From NCBI RefSeq assembly GCF_004359215.1, contig NW_027152062.1, forward strand, positions 985,370 to 1,049,369: a DNA stretch of 64,000 nucleotides, written 5' to 3'. The notes below the pieces were generated by a model. It was not told where the DNA came from and made no database searches. It was given only the letters and a program-made list of their open reading frames with translations. This document shows positions 53,656-64,000 of the stretch, one piece after another (position 1 is the stretch's first letter; each line of letters begins with the position of its first letter). A program made the position numbers and the translations under genes. This stretch comes from Bremia lactucae. Lineage: Eukaryota > Oomycota > Peronosporomycetes > Peronosporales > Peronosporaceae.

Positions 53656-56295
53656 GCATAGATAATTAAATGCAGCATAAGAAAATAAATTTTAAATAAT
53701 GTTATATTGTTTCACAGGCTATCAGAGCAGTAAAAATGTAGCACTTGACAATATTTCTTTACCACTATGTGTATGTGCCTTTGCCATTTTATGTCAATGA
53801 ATTGTATGTATCGAATAGGCCAAATTTATTACAAAATTTGATTGGCTAAAATTATGGTTGCGGGGGGTTAGGAATTCCCATCATGAACGGGTTTGAAAGT
53901 AACAATTTGCAGAAAGGGTGTGAGTTTAAGGAAGAGGGTTGTGCTTATAACAAATTTGCGGAGAGGGTGTGAATTTAAGGGAAAATGGTGTGAAAAACAT
54001 CTTTTAAACTTATTTTTAAAAATATTTAAAAATAAATTCTCGTTTTCTCGTTACTCTGCTTAACTGACACGGTGCTGTAGCTGGGTTATGAAGTTGTGAC
54101 TCAAATCAAGACAATTGAAGCTGAGCAAAAAGAAAATTTAATTATTAGGTTTACCCGTGTGGAATCGGTGCGAACGCTCAGCTATGGTAAAAATTAATGC
54201 GATTAAATGTTGGTATATAAGTACTGTTATCATCTTATAATTTTTGTTATCAACTTATATAAATTATAACGTAAAATCCTTTATGGATTTTGCGCATTAC
54301 ATATCATTACCATTAGACCAGAATAAAGATAGTATGAACCCTTGCACTCATACTATCTAATTCTGGTCTAATCGGAATGATATGCAATGTGCTAACACTG
54401 GTATTAGTGCGCCGGCCTAAAAGTATTAAATAAAGCTTTACTTTTTCCTTACACTAAGCATTTCGTAGTTTTGCCTGTTGCTGGGCCACGCTTAGCAACA
54501 TAGAATCTTCCTCTGTTCGACGTTTACGTAAGGCAGTCGGAGGCACCTTACCTACACTGTCATCAGTGTTGTTTCAGCTTGTAATGAAGCTGTAAAAGCG
54601 AAAATTGCTCGCGAGCAAAAGTGATTCCGAAGCAATTGTGTGGCCTCACTACCGTATGTACCAAGCAGATGTTGACAAAAGAAACGCTAGACGTTATAGG
54701 CACGCAATCTCAAAAACATCGACTGACTCGTGTGTCGAAACGCTCTAGAATATAACTTATGACTGCGATGAGGCTTCACTCAATATTTTTGTTCCGATGC
54801 TTTTCTTTAAGTGACTTGCACAACAATAATACTTTTCACTATTACACTTCGGGTAATAATCGTTGATCGTTGATGTGGTCTGGACAGACCGAGGGTAAAT
54901 TTCCGATAAAATTATGTATACCAATTGATAGTGTGATTAAGAACGTGTCAGCCACCAGATCTATATCTGGTGGCAAAAGTTCATTAGGATATAGGAAAAA
55001 AGTGTTATGATTTTAAAACATAAATAAAGTTCTATTCCCCTTTTGATCTAGAGGTGTTCCGTGCCTTTCTAAGACTTGCTGTGATTTATGAGTGTCAGAT
55101 GCCTTTCTAATATGTATACTCTTGGGCACTAGTCGCCACTTGATTCTACGAATCACGGAGTACCCTAAACTAGAACTCAACAAGCTCTACGAGTTGTACG
55201 ACTTATTATGTTGTTGATAGAAATAAGTGAATCTGCAAGGTCGATAAGTCTTCCTCCAACTTATGAAGCGAGGTACCTCGTAGATATTGTAGTCCATCTT
55301 CGACTAAGTTTCCATTAGTCTATCCTCTGCGAGGATGAATTCGTCCCAGCTTCTCAAAGACTTAACCCTTAGCGGTTAAAAACTCTAGGACATAGTAGGG
55401 GAGATCAAATGGCTCATATCATATTCCAGGCCAAATGCGCTTAATGCGAGGGTTAAAGCCTTGATGTATTTTTAAGTCCAATCTAATTGGACAGGCTTAG
55501 TAGAATTTATGCCAACACGGTACGTCTCTGCAACTGATCAGGAACCCTTTCATCTTTAGTACAAGACATCGTAAGGCGAAGGGAGCAAAACGTCATAATG
55601 AATCACCGAATGCTGATAATATTCTGGACCTAAGGTCGAGTCATCAAGGGTGTTATACCTCTGATGCACTTGGAGTGATACGTATAGATCTACCGAGTGA
55701 GGTCGGCCAAGATGGCACCACACTGCGTGTCACTTGTGGCACTGTTGACAATACGCCAAGGCATCCGAGCTAGACCTGTTTAATGCACAAGGAGTTAAAC
55801 GTAACGGTTCAGTAGATGATAAATACGAGCTAAGTAAATTTTCATCGGTGCCGGTTCGACATCGGCTCTTATTTAGAGAAAAATAAGGTTGAGGGCCTTT
55901 TAAACTTAGGAACACGGGTTTTACGGCCTGGATGAGTTGTGCTAAGGTAATCAGGCCATAAGAAACTTACGCAGATTCTGATGACAATGATGGGTGCAGC
56001 AATTAATCTCGCGAGTAACAAACAATCTGATAAATCAAACACTTCATAAGCATCAAATTAGTAAAAATTGCACTTTGAACACATACAAAGAATTTTCCAA
56101 ATAGCGCTAAAAGAAGTAGTTAATCAAAATATAAGTTTATATTTGCATTTTTATTGAATCAATATTAGAACTCAGATAATATCGATTTATGTCGTACTAG
56201 TCGTGGATCGGATATTTAATAGAAATCACAGCCAAGTTCGTCCTGAAATTCTCTCTACTCTTCCATCAGTCTATCTCGGAAAGAGCTGCTTGTAT
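53656..56295. other. Repeat-rich region without recognisable genes
   Basis: Contains a direct repeat (AACAATTTGCAGAAAGGGTGTGAGTTTAAGG-like units at about 53900-53985), a 97-bp imperfect hairpin at 54294-54390, a diverged LTR-B piece at about 54420-54560, and the palindrome CCACCAGATCTATATCTGGTGG at 54954-54975. At 55000-55920 I see no family. A minus-strand frame (55730-55915) is open but unassigned. Confidence 0.45.
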
Positions 56296-56809
56296 TGTAA
56301 CGGGTGTCCCGTTACATAGCCATCATTTCCTACAAGAAGGATACTAAATATTATTTCCTATGAGAGGAAATATATATAGAAGTACATTATTATTAATATT
56401 ATTATTATTTGACTAAAATAGTTCCAATATTTCCAAATTGGGTAGTATTGATGCAATAAGACATGAGCTCTATTAATTCGATGATTTAAGTGTAATCAAC
56501 CCCGCCAATCGTTATAGGACACGATTGTGCGGTGCGCAAGGAGGCGCCATACTTAGTTAATTATTAATATAATAAATTCAGTAGTAGATAGAAGATCGTA
56601 ACATACTAAACTAAATATATCAATACAGTTTTCATTTTCCTTAATTATAATCCTTTGAATTACCTTTGGTAGCTAAAGCCCTTAAGCTTCTAAGAAACCT
56701 TCATCTGTACCCTTGTGTACGTGACGTTTCGAGGCACCTCACCTGTACACTGAAATCAGTGTAAGGTTAACTTGTACTAATCAGTACTAGTTAACGGTGC
56801 CCCGTAACA
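56296..56809 (+). repeat. LTR of type B, complete 5' LTR
   Basis: 514 bp starting TGTAACGGGTGTCCCGTTACA and ending GTGCCCCGTAACA. Directly inside is CCTGGTAGCACTTCGTAGTC, the probable primer-binding site (TGG two bases in), followed by leader and gag. It is the reference LTR-B of the window and the 5' LTR of the plus-strand element that follows. Confidence 0.87.
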
Positions 56810-56830
56810 CCTGGTAGCACTTCGTAGTCC
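56810..56830 (+). promoter_or_regulatory. Candidate primer-binding site
   Basis: CCTGGTAGCACTTCGTAGTC directly follows the LTR. Close variants follow the 5' LTRs at 9588 (plus), 3008 (minus) and 19098 (minus). TGG at +3 would pair with a tRNA 3' CCA. I could not identify the tRNA. Confidence 0.6.
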
Positions 56831-58800
56831 GTTCAACGACCTACATACGTTCCATCCAACATTGACATGCTGGACGAAGAAGGAGGGAGCTTTCCAGCAC
56901 CTCAAAAACGTTATTACGTCACGTGTGAAGGGTTTACTCATTTGAGTGACCATAAATGAATAACGATCAAACGAATGCGTTCGGTCGTATGCAGGCCAGC
57001 CGTTGGCGCCATGCTGTACACTCTGGGAAGAGATGAACAGCATTTGGCCATAGCCGAGTTCATGCAACACGAACTCGACGGGGCCCAATAGAAAGTAAAC
57101 TTGCTTCACCGGCAAGGCTACCAATACGCGGAGGTATAAGGAAGAACAGGGTGCTCAACTTTATAACGTTGAACAGCAGCATGCAAATGCTGCTAATGGG
57201 CCGACGCTTCCGCGTCGAACCGAAAGATTAAAGATCGAAATCTCGAAATGAAAGGCAGTCGAAGTCGGCTCCCTTTTGAGATTGTTCGTCGACATAGACG
57301 ACGCCATAGAATCTCGCCGTATCAGTGATGATGCGACAAAAGTGAAATTTGGCATGTCAAACTTAGCCGGACGTGCCAATTCTTGGGCTTGGGGCTCAAG
57401 CTTCACGACCCATTAGTCTTTGGGTCGTATGAGGTCTTTAAGACCCGGCTCAGTCAAACATTTGAGCCACCACGTGCCGAATTCAGGGCTCGAGCTCCTG
57501 GATTTGAAGCAGGGCAAGCGTGACATTCATGCTTATGCCAAACAAACACGATACATTGGTCGGTTGTATCGTTAGTCATTTAATTGATGAACAAATCCAG
57601 GTAACTGTGTTTATTTAAAGGTCTGCAAACGGACCTGTTAAGACCCACCTGTTCCGGCTAGAATTAGAGTCGCTCAACCAAGCGATCTCTATAGCGGAAC
57701 ACAAGGACTTCAACCTGAACAAGCTCTTGTCCACTCTGATGCATATCGTCCACCGAGACGACAAAAACGGAGATCCACAACCCATCGATCTCTCGTATGT
57801 AGAGAGCGCGAAACCTCGTCCCTATGTTACAAACGGTCACAAAAGTGTAATCGTTGTCAAAAGTCGGACCACTACGCCTATGAGTGTGGTAAGTGCCCCA
57901 CGGCCAGTGCCTAAAACACTAAGCGAAAAAAACGACCTCTCGCTAGGAACGGCGTAGGACGCGGATCCGACGATGTTGCGAAATCGCAATGGCGAGGAGG
58001 ATCGTCTAAAAAAAGTCGTAGTCAGTAGGTGCGGAGCGCCCTATTATCAAACAACATCAAAAGAATTTGCAGGCCTTTTGATAAAAGTAGCTCCTCACAC
58101 ACCAACATTGTGTGTAACTGCCTCAGGAGATGAGGTTGACTTCATCACCCTGAACATTACAGTGACAAATAAATTGTACCTAAAGTTCGTAGCCGAGTTG
58201 GGGCATCGAACAATTTTTATTCGTTGCCAATCACTAGAAGATCGCAGGGTCAAGTTCGTTGAGCGCGATATCCCTCTAACGAGGATGACAGTACGCATAG
58301 CAAAAGGCACATCTATAACAGTAAAGAAACGTGTAATGGTATTCAAAACACGTGAAAGGAAATACAGTACGATGATAATTTCATCGTACTAGATTTGGAT
58401 GACAAATTTGATGTCATTCTTGGATTACCATGGCTCAGAAAGTACGAGCCATCTATAAATTGGCAGCACCAAGCCGTGACGATGCCTGTCTCTTGCTCAC
58501 CAGATGGCAACTGTTGAACGTCTTGGAGCGTCCACAAGTGTGTGTATGTCCTACGAGTAAGTGTGATGGCCTCACTTGCGGGTCGGTCGTTAGCATGACT
58601 ACACAAGATCTTCAGTATGAATATCACCCGCATTGTGGTGTTAGACCCCGACGGCGTGCACAAGCACAGGCAGCATCGAAGGTCCACCAGTGTGACGTAA
58701 GCATAGCTACCGACGGCTGTGCACAAGCACAAGAAGCGTCAAAGTTCGACCACCCGATTAATCTGAGTGGCACGAAACATGGATGCTTGTTTGAAAAGTA
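56810..58800 (+). pseudogene. Gypsy gag and protease (plus strand, decayed)
   Basis: Gag pieces in order: LDEEGGSFPAPQKRYYV, PAVGAMLYTLGRDEQHLAIA, EFMQHELDGAQ, LGLKLHDPLVFGSYEVFKTR and PPRAEFRARAP. The CCHC region is CNRCQKSDHYAYEC near 57860. The protease region at 57973-58392 is open for 139 residues, with DEVDFITLNITVTNKLYLKF, and ends in a different frame with DLDDKFDVILGLPWLRKYEP. The active-site D-S/T/C-G is replaced (AELGHRTIF). The Cys-rich linker (58440-58800) follows. Many stops are present. Confidence 0.78.
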
Positions 58801-60215
58801 ACATTTAAGAGAATTTAAAACGCCTGTCTAAAAGAGGCAGTGCGAAATTTCTAGATCGACTGGAGAGTCGATCGTAAAGGATCCTGCTCTGGTAGCGCAA
58901 CCACAGCTAGAGGGAGTTGGAGAGGATACTCCCTAAATAATTTCTGTCGGAATATGTCCCCGGAAACCTGTGGTCAAAGGTTCCCAATCCCTTAAAAAAA
59001 AGTTCGAAAGAGGAAACTGAGACAATAAATATCTTAGTAAACAATGGACCAAGTGTAGGCGCTTATACACTTGATCTAAAAGCGCCTTCGAAGTTAATTT
59101 TGGAGATAACCTAATTGCCAACGCTAGAATCGAGACGGTTCTTGCGTGATTTGTGGAGTGGCAAAGTCAAGCAAATCTGTGTACTTGTCACAGATGACAA
59201 CTACGTGGCCGATATTCGGTCGGCAATAGCATTTCCTGAGAATGAGCGGATTCTCAGTAGCTCATCGATGGACGAAAGTGTCCTCGATGAGAAGACTCGG
59301 ATTGAACAATTTACGTCCCAATCCTGGAAGATTTTGAGGACAAACCTCTTTAGAAGGATTGGTTTGGATTTAAAGATGTCTTTTTAAAGTAGTACCGAGC
59401 GAGTTGCCTAAGGATAAAGGCACACGACAAGAAATCGACCAAATCCCAGGTTCGAAATGCTGTGTCATGAAGGAATGCCCTTTGCCTCGTAAACAAGTAG
59501 TAGCGATCGACAAATTCTTTGCCGATCGCTTAGCAGCGGGCCATGTGAGGATTACAACTTCCCCATGTAGCTCACCGATGTTCTATGTGCGTAAAGCAAT
59601 ATGAGGTGGCGGATAGTGCACGCATTAAATCAATTGAACGCTGCAACGATACCGGCTCAAACGCCGACACCAAGAAAAGATGTAATCATTGATGGTGTGT
59701 CAAAGAGTACTGTTTTCTCGATAATGGATCTGATGGATGGATTCTATTAGATTCTTATGTGTGAAAAAACATTCCGTTCACAGCAGCAAGAGCTCCAAAC
59801 GGAATGCTATGGGAGTGGCTAAATATGTCACAGGGACTTAGTAATGCCCCTGCGACATCCAACAGATGTGTAACCAATCTGTAGAGTCGGTGCGGTATTT
59901 TGCACCGAGTTATTTTGATGACGTCTTCGTTCATAGCAGAGCAATGAACGGGAAGTCGGATGTTAAAGTACATCGTACCCACGTCCGAAAGGTTCTTACA
60001 CTTATGCGTGAGCATGAGTATATGCACGTTCTTTATATTCACTACAAACGAATATACTTTGGTGCATCGTTGGTAAACACGGTGTACGCCCGGATCCAAA
60101 AAAAATCTAGGCGATCACCGATTGGCCTGTGCCACTCGATGTAAAGGGACTTAGAAATTTTCTCGGTTTAGTGGCGTACTTATACTTGTACTCCCGCCAT
60201 TATACCGAAATGCCC
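58801..60215 (+). pseudogene. Gypsy RT-proximal domain and RT (plus strand)
   Basis: 59115-59387 is open: KVKQICVLVTDDNYVADIRS, ERILSSSSMDESVLDEKTRI. RT then follows with KGTRQEIDQIPGSKCCVMKE, VAIDKFFADRLAAGHVRITT, MPQGL-like and NAPAT words with a deletion, catalytic SYFDDVFVHSR at about 59910-59945 and HVRKVLTLMREHEYMHVL. There are frame breaks at 59604, 59750 and 59870. Confidence 0.8.
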
Positions 60216-61440
60216 TAAACTTAGCCAGTGCGTATTTCATGGCAAGACGGTCCTTATTATGCACTGGATAGTTACAGTTTAGCTATTTGAAGCTGATACG
60301 ATTGATAACAGACTACGCGCTCTGCGCCATCAGTGTCATATTGCATTAACGCACAGCCGATTGCAAAACGCTGGCGTCACAGACCACATGAAATGGTCTG
60401 TCTTGGTCGGGAATCGCCAGGATTGGCGATTGCATCAAGCTATGCTTGATATTCTCAAAGGAACGCTGACAATCAGCGTTCCATGACCGCTTTACATTTT
60501 CCCTTCAACAAAAAAGAAAGATGTATGTTCTATCTTTTGGAAGATAGACCGTTCATTCTATATTAGGACCATGCATCTTTACGCACGACCATAAATAGTC
60601 CGCACGGTCATAAACAGTGTACACCTCTCGCAAAGAAAAGCGAGATGGTTGTCTTTCTTCGTAGAGTATAACTTCTCCGTGGCTTTCCGCGGCGACCCAA
60701 CTTGGTGTTAAAGTCTTCGGAAAATGTTGATTCGGGTTCGTCAAACAAGGCGAACCCGATTTTTCCTCCCCCTCCACACCCATTCACGTCTATCAAGCTT
60801 GATCGGTGTGAGCGGCTACCACCGTAACAGGCAATTTGACAATACTTAAACCAAGATGTCTTAACGTCGTCGCTGATGCCCTTTCATGCCGGCCCGATTT
60901 GATCTGGTCGCGGAAATAAACAGTGAGCATAAGGTCACTGTTGCAACAATAAGTGTTACGTCGTCAACATTACTCGACAACGTTAGAAAAGCTTGTTAAG
61001 AAGATTTGGCTCTTAAAAAGAGTTGATGGATCACCTTAGAATTCCATCCCAATAATCCTTAATACGGATTGTCCAAATTATATAGAACCTCAACAGATCA
61101 CGCAATGGGTAACTGTATTACACAGCCATTGCTCGCGACACACCTCGTGTCTTCACCCCCGCCCATATGATTTGCGTTTACGCATCATGTATGAATGCCA
61201 CGATGCACCAATAAGAGGTCATCGTGGACGTGAGAAGACCTATCTTACGACAAGTCGCGACTTCGCCACGCCTGTATGATTTCGTCCGCAAGTACATACG
61301 TGGTTGCGAAGTCTGTTAACGGGTGAAACCCAGTGCTCCTCCCGTGCTCCGTTAAAACGCTCGGCCGTAACAGGCAGAGGGTGTTGGCAATCTGTATCCA
61401 TGGACTTCGTCTTCGGATTTTCCGCCACGTACCATTCCAG
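60216..61440 (+). pseudogene. Gypsy RNase H and integrase start, with an inverted segment
   Basis: 60216-60525 is RNase H in minus orientation (PILAIPDQDRPFHVVCDAS read downward); 60526-60676 continues RNase H on the plus strand. A stretch of about 150 bp (60677-60835), which includes the acidic linker normally before the chromodomain (SGSSNKANPIFPPPPHP), is inserted. RNase H ends at about 60900. The integrase zinc region (61130-61250: LRIMYECHDAPIRGHRGREK) and the linker to about 61430 follow. The element is truncated where the second Gypsy family begins in opposite orientation. Confidence 0.75.
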
Positions 61441-63540
61441 CCTCGTGCTTAGCACAAATGACGTCATCAATGGTTTCGCACTGTTTCCTTGGTCGAGGCC
61501 CCTGTCCTGTAACACATAATTAGATTTGGTTCCGGGAACCAAGTCAATTTCATGACGTAAACTTCTATCCTGAGGTAAACCAGACGGTGGGTTTTGACAC
61601 AATACGTCTTGATATTCTTTTACCAAGGAAAAAAAAGGATCCAAGTGATCTATAAGGATCGACGATCCATTCCGTGCACTTAGTGCCGCCTTCGTATCTT
61701 CAAAGGCAGCTTCATCCAGAAGCAACGATGAGTTTAACACTACGTTTGGTCGAATGATCATTATCTCGGATAAGTCATTCGCCTTGAAGGCCTGGACGAA
61801 CTCATTAACAAACATTTATTTAGCTCTAAAAGAGCATGTAACAAAGGGATTGCCTCAAGGCTAATTTCTCTTTCAATGTTACCTGTCACACCATTAACAA
61901 GCGTATGCAACTACTCGCTAGTATCAAATTGTGACGTTATAGACGCTTCGCGTCTCTGCTGTCTTGGTGTCGAGCCAATACGCCTCTTAGAAGCCGGAAC
62001 ATCGACCTTCCGAAGTTTGCCAGGTTTCACAACTTCCATTTTCTCTGCCTTGGAGCTGGTGTCCAATCCGACATTCGACGAGGAGTTTCGTGACTCGAAT
62101 TCCGTATTTAGTGTGCGTGTTACTTCATGTGCATTAAAAGGGTCTGACCCGGAATGTGTTTAAAATTGCTAATAGTGTCACGACTGGCACTCAGTATGGT
62201 GCCACTTCGGCCGACCATACTCGATGGACTTAGACGTCGCTCCACGTGTCTCAGGGATAATACATTCTTAATGACTCGGCCCTAGGTCCACAATGCTTCC
62301 AGCATTCAGTGATTCGTTATCGCAACGAGTGTAACTCGATGAAGTACGTGGCGCTCCACCCCCTTTTCCTGAGCCGAGCTCAAAGTTAGTGTTCTCAACA
62401 TTATGATTGAGTAATTCAGACATTCAATTGTCTAATTACTGGCAGATACGGTCGGTGATTCGCGCCAATAGCGCTTATGTCGCCTACCAAAGGTGATTCA
62501 GACTCTCCAAAGATTTGCTAGATGTATTGCGCGTTGTGCCTAAGGTATTAGACCTCCGATCGATCCATGGCTCATGGCGTTCAAGCGAAGCCATACCAAG
62601 GATGAGGTCACATCTCGAATCCAGATCAATGACGAGATAGCATTTCATAATGTCAAAGTTCAAAAATTAATACTTTAGCTCAAAGGGACATTAGGTACAG
62701 TGACACGCTTTAAGCGCTTCAGTATATCGCTGATTCCCTTCAAGCGAACGACGTCGAGCATTATCGCATGACGCCCCTGAATCAACTTAAATTGACAATG
62801 GTTCATCGCAGTCATTAACAGTCGCCTTCGCGACTCACAAGCCGGGCTTGATCACACCCCGTGTTAATCACAGAGCTCTTTGGAGCTCGGCTCTGTTGAA
62901 CATTACCTCTTAGAGTTTCCACAGAGCCTAGTTCTGCCCCAGTCGGGCGCCCCGCCCCCCACCGTTTCTACGTTTGCCCGACCCGTACCAGATTTTTGGT
63001 ATGAGATGCGATTTGTGCTCTTTCCAGCTTTGCGAGCGCTGCGTAAGGGACAAGCCACGTGTAAGGGTTTCGTGCTTCCGCTCATATAACATATATGCAA
63101 GTTCTTGTGCTATTTTACAGCTTGAAGTTCTTCTTTTACCTCCTCAGCGAGGCTTAGGTCCATAGGTTCCGGTCTATTTGACGAGCTTGATGTGCTCAAA
63201 GAGCTTGTACGAAAAACGGGCGTACTGATACGAGCGGACTTAAGGTCGAAATCAGCGCGTAGCGCTTTGGCAACCGCCTCTTCAAAAGTAACGAGATGTG
63301 ATCAGTACATTTCTGATCGTGCAACGCCCTCATTAAGCCCCCAGAAGCACTGTTGCGACAATTGCTTCTTGCACTGGTTTCTTAACTCCTGAACATATTC
63401 CCTTAGCGTTTTTTTACCCTGACGAGTCGCTATGAGTCGTGATCGCGTACTAAATGCCTGATCAGGTGGTGGAAACGTGCTAGTCGTTTGGTGTTTAAGA
63501 GAATCCCACGTGGGAAAAGCATAGTTTATTGACGTGCTGC
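61440..63540 (-). pseudogene. Second Gypsy family: gag, protease and RT-proximal part (minus strand)
   Basis: Read downward from 63540. Gag ends in TRSRLIATRQGKKTLREYVQ, NQCKKQLSQQCFWGL, EEAVAKALRADFDLKSARIS and SSSNRPEPMDLSLAEEVKEE, with a damaged zinc knuckle (ICYMSGSTKPLHVACPLR). A protease remnant near 62660-62560 reads YCLVIDLDSRCDLILGMASL, ERHEPWIDRRS. The pol linker at 61815-61560 is open: EIMIIRPNVVLNSSLLLDEA, PFFSLVKEYQDVLCQNPPSG and LRHEIDLVPGTKSN. Its sequence differs clearly from the LTR-A/B family. No RT core remains. Confidence 0.75.
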
Positions 63541-64000
63541 ACGTGAGTGCCCAGGTTAGAGATGGCTATGACCACCTCTGTCGTTCTAATGAGAACATGG
63601 CAGAGTGTATGAACATCTTTATTTGTTTGATACGACAAAGGAAGTTTTCTCCCTTTGTACCCTCATATGTCTTCATATTGACAACAAGAGGACGAGTCTT
63701 AGGCAGAATTAAATACAAATACCTATTTTTACCAATTAAAATGTTATCTCTATAGATATCATTTAATATTTATTGCGAGCGTATCTTTAAAGATACCTCG
63801 CGTAACGGATGACGCTAGCCGTCATCACGGATGACGCTGGGCGTCATCCCTCCTAATGTGAATGCACCCATGTGCATCACATCCACAAGGGTTGGTCACA
63901 AATGTGCACCACACCCGAGTGTTGGGTCTAATTACTATTATTTAGTAATTGACCATCCCCTTAAGTACACCAAGTGTACTTAACGGGGACTGTGTAACAT
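63541..64000. repeat. LTR-like end with a run of short palindromes
   Basis: This shares words with 27223-27530 (CCTCATATGTCT..., GACAACAAGAGG, GGGTCTAATTAC). From 63776 to 63988 six short palindromes follow one another, for example GATGACGCTAGCCGTCATC, GGATGACGCTGGGCGTCATCC and TTAAGTACACCAAGTGTACTTAA. It may be the LTR of the second Gypsy family. The window ends inside it. Confidence 0.5.

Noticed and set aside
63760..63990. CRISPR-like array
   Set aside because: The units are palindromes of different sequence and not direct repeats with spacers, and the genome is eukaryotic.

Overview
The window is nuclear DNA of an oomycete, most likely a downy mildew or close relative in the Peronosporales. 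Three things support this: the intron-poor coding style, a class I myosin carrying a FYVE-like finger together with an FHA-PP2C fusion, and a stray fragment at 43364-43560 that reads as the 3' end of 18S rRNA followed by an ITS1 of oomycete type. The exact species is not decidable by eye.

Only a few genes look intact. In order they are eIF6 (3672-4409, minus), a TH1/FYVE myosin I (5209-8742, minus), a signal-peptide plus single-membrane-span surface protein (34935-36848, plus), a tandem-FHA PP2C phosphatase with one clear intron (37748-39528, plus), and a multi-exon gene of WRKY19-like Cys/His repeats (49806-51031, plus). An LRR/kinase-like relic lies at 51538-52983 (minus). These genes stand as short islands.

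The rest, roughly three quarters, is nested and broken transposable-element DNA. Most belongs to one Ty3/Gypsy chromovirus lineage with two LTR types. LTR-A is about 410-455 bp and LTR-B about 480-515 bp; both begin TGTAACGGGG and end in a mirror of it. Blocks lie at 1-3459, 8958-13944, 13945-19522, 22054-27222, 40150-48061 and 56296-61440. Three solo LTRs have perfect 5-bp target duplications. A second Gypsy family lies at 61440-63540. Two Mutator-like transposases (20160-22020 minus; 28157-29660 plus, with terminal inverted repeats near 27900 and 30320) and a pogo/Tigger relic (31226-32957) complete the mobile fraction. Two 100-N gaps (2621-2720, 15686-15785) lie inside Gypsy elements.

The best candidate for something undescribed is an extra gene in these Gypsy elements. 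It is encoded on the strand opposite to gag-pol, starts about 100-150 bp inside the 3' LTR and runs toward the chromodomain end of pol. Five copies are visible (1056-2604 plus, 15039-15685 plus, 13010-13740 minus, 24931-26596 minus, 44499-45455 minus), from both LTR types. They share a protein block (DAFxRHRW..., AWxAF, GxPCLxWGDxCxCC). Where I compared codons, many of the differences are synonymous, as expected if the antisense protein was under selection.

Other notable structure: two clean inversions inside Gypsy bodies (about 9708-10596 and 60216-60525), a segment of about 960 bp present twice 22 kb apart with the same inactivating frameshift, and inverted duplications in a MULE that look like template-switch products.
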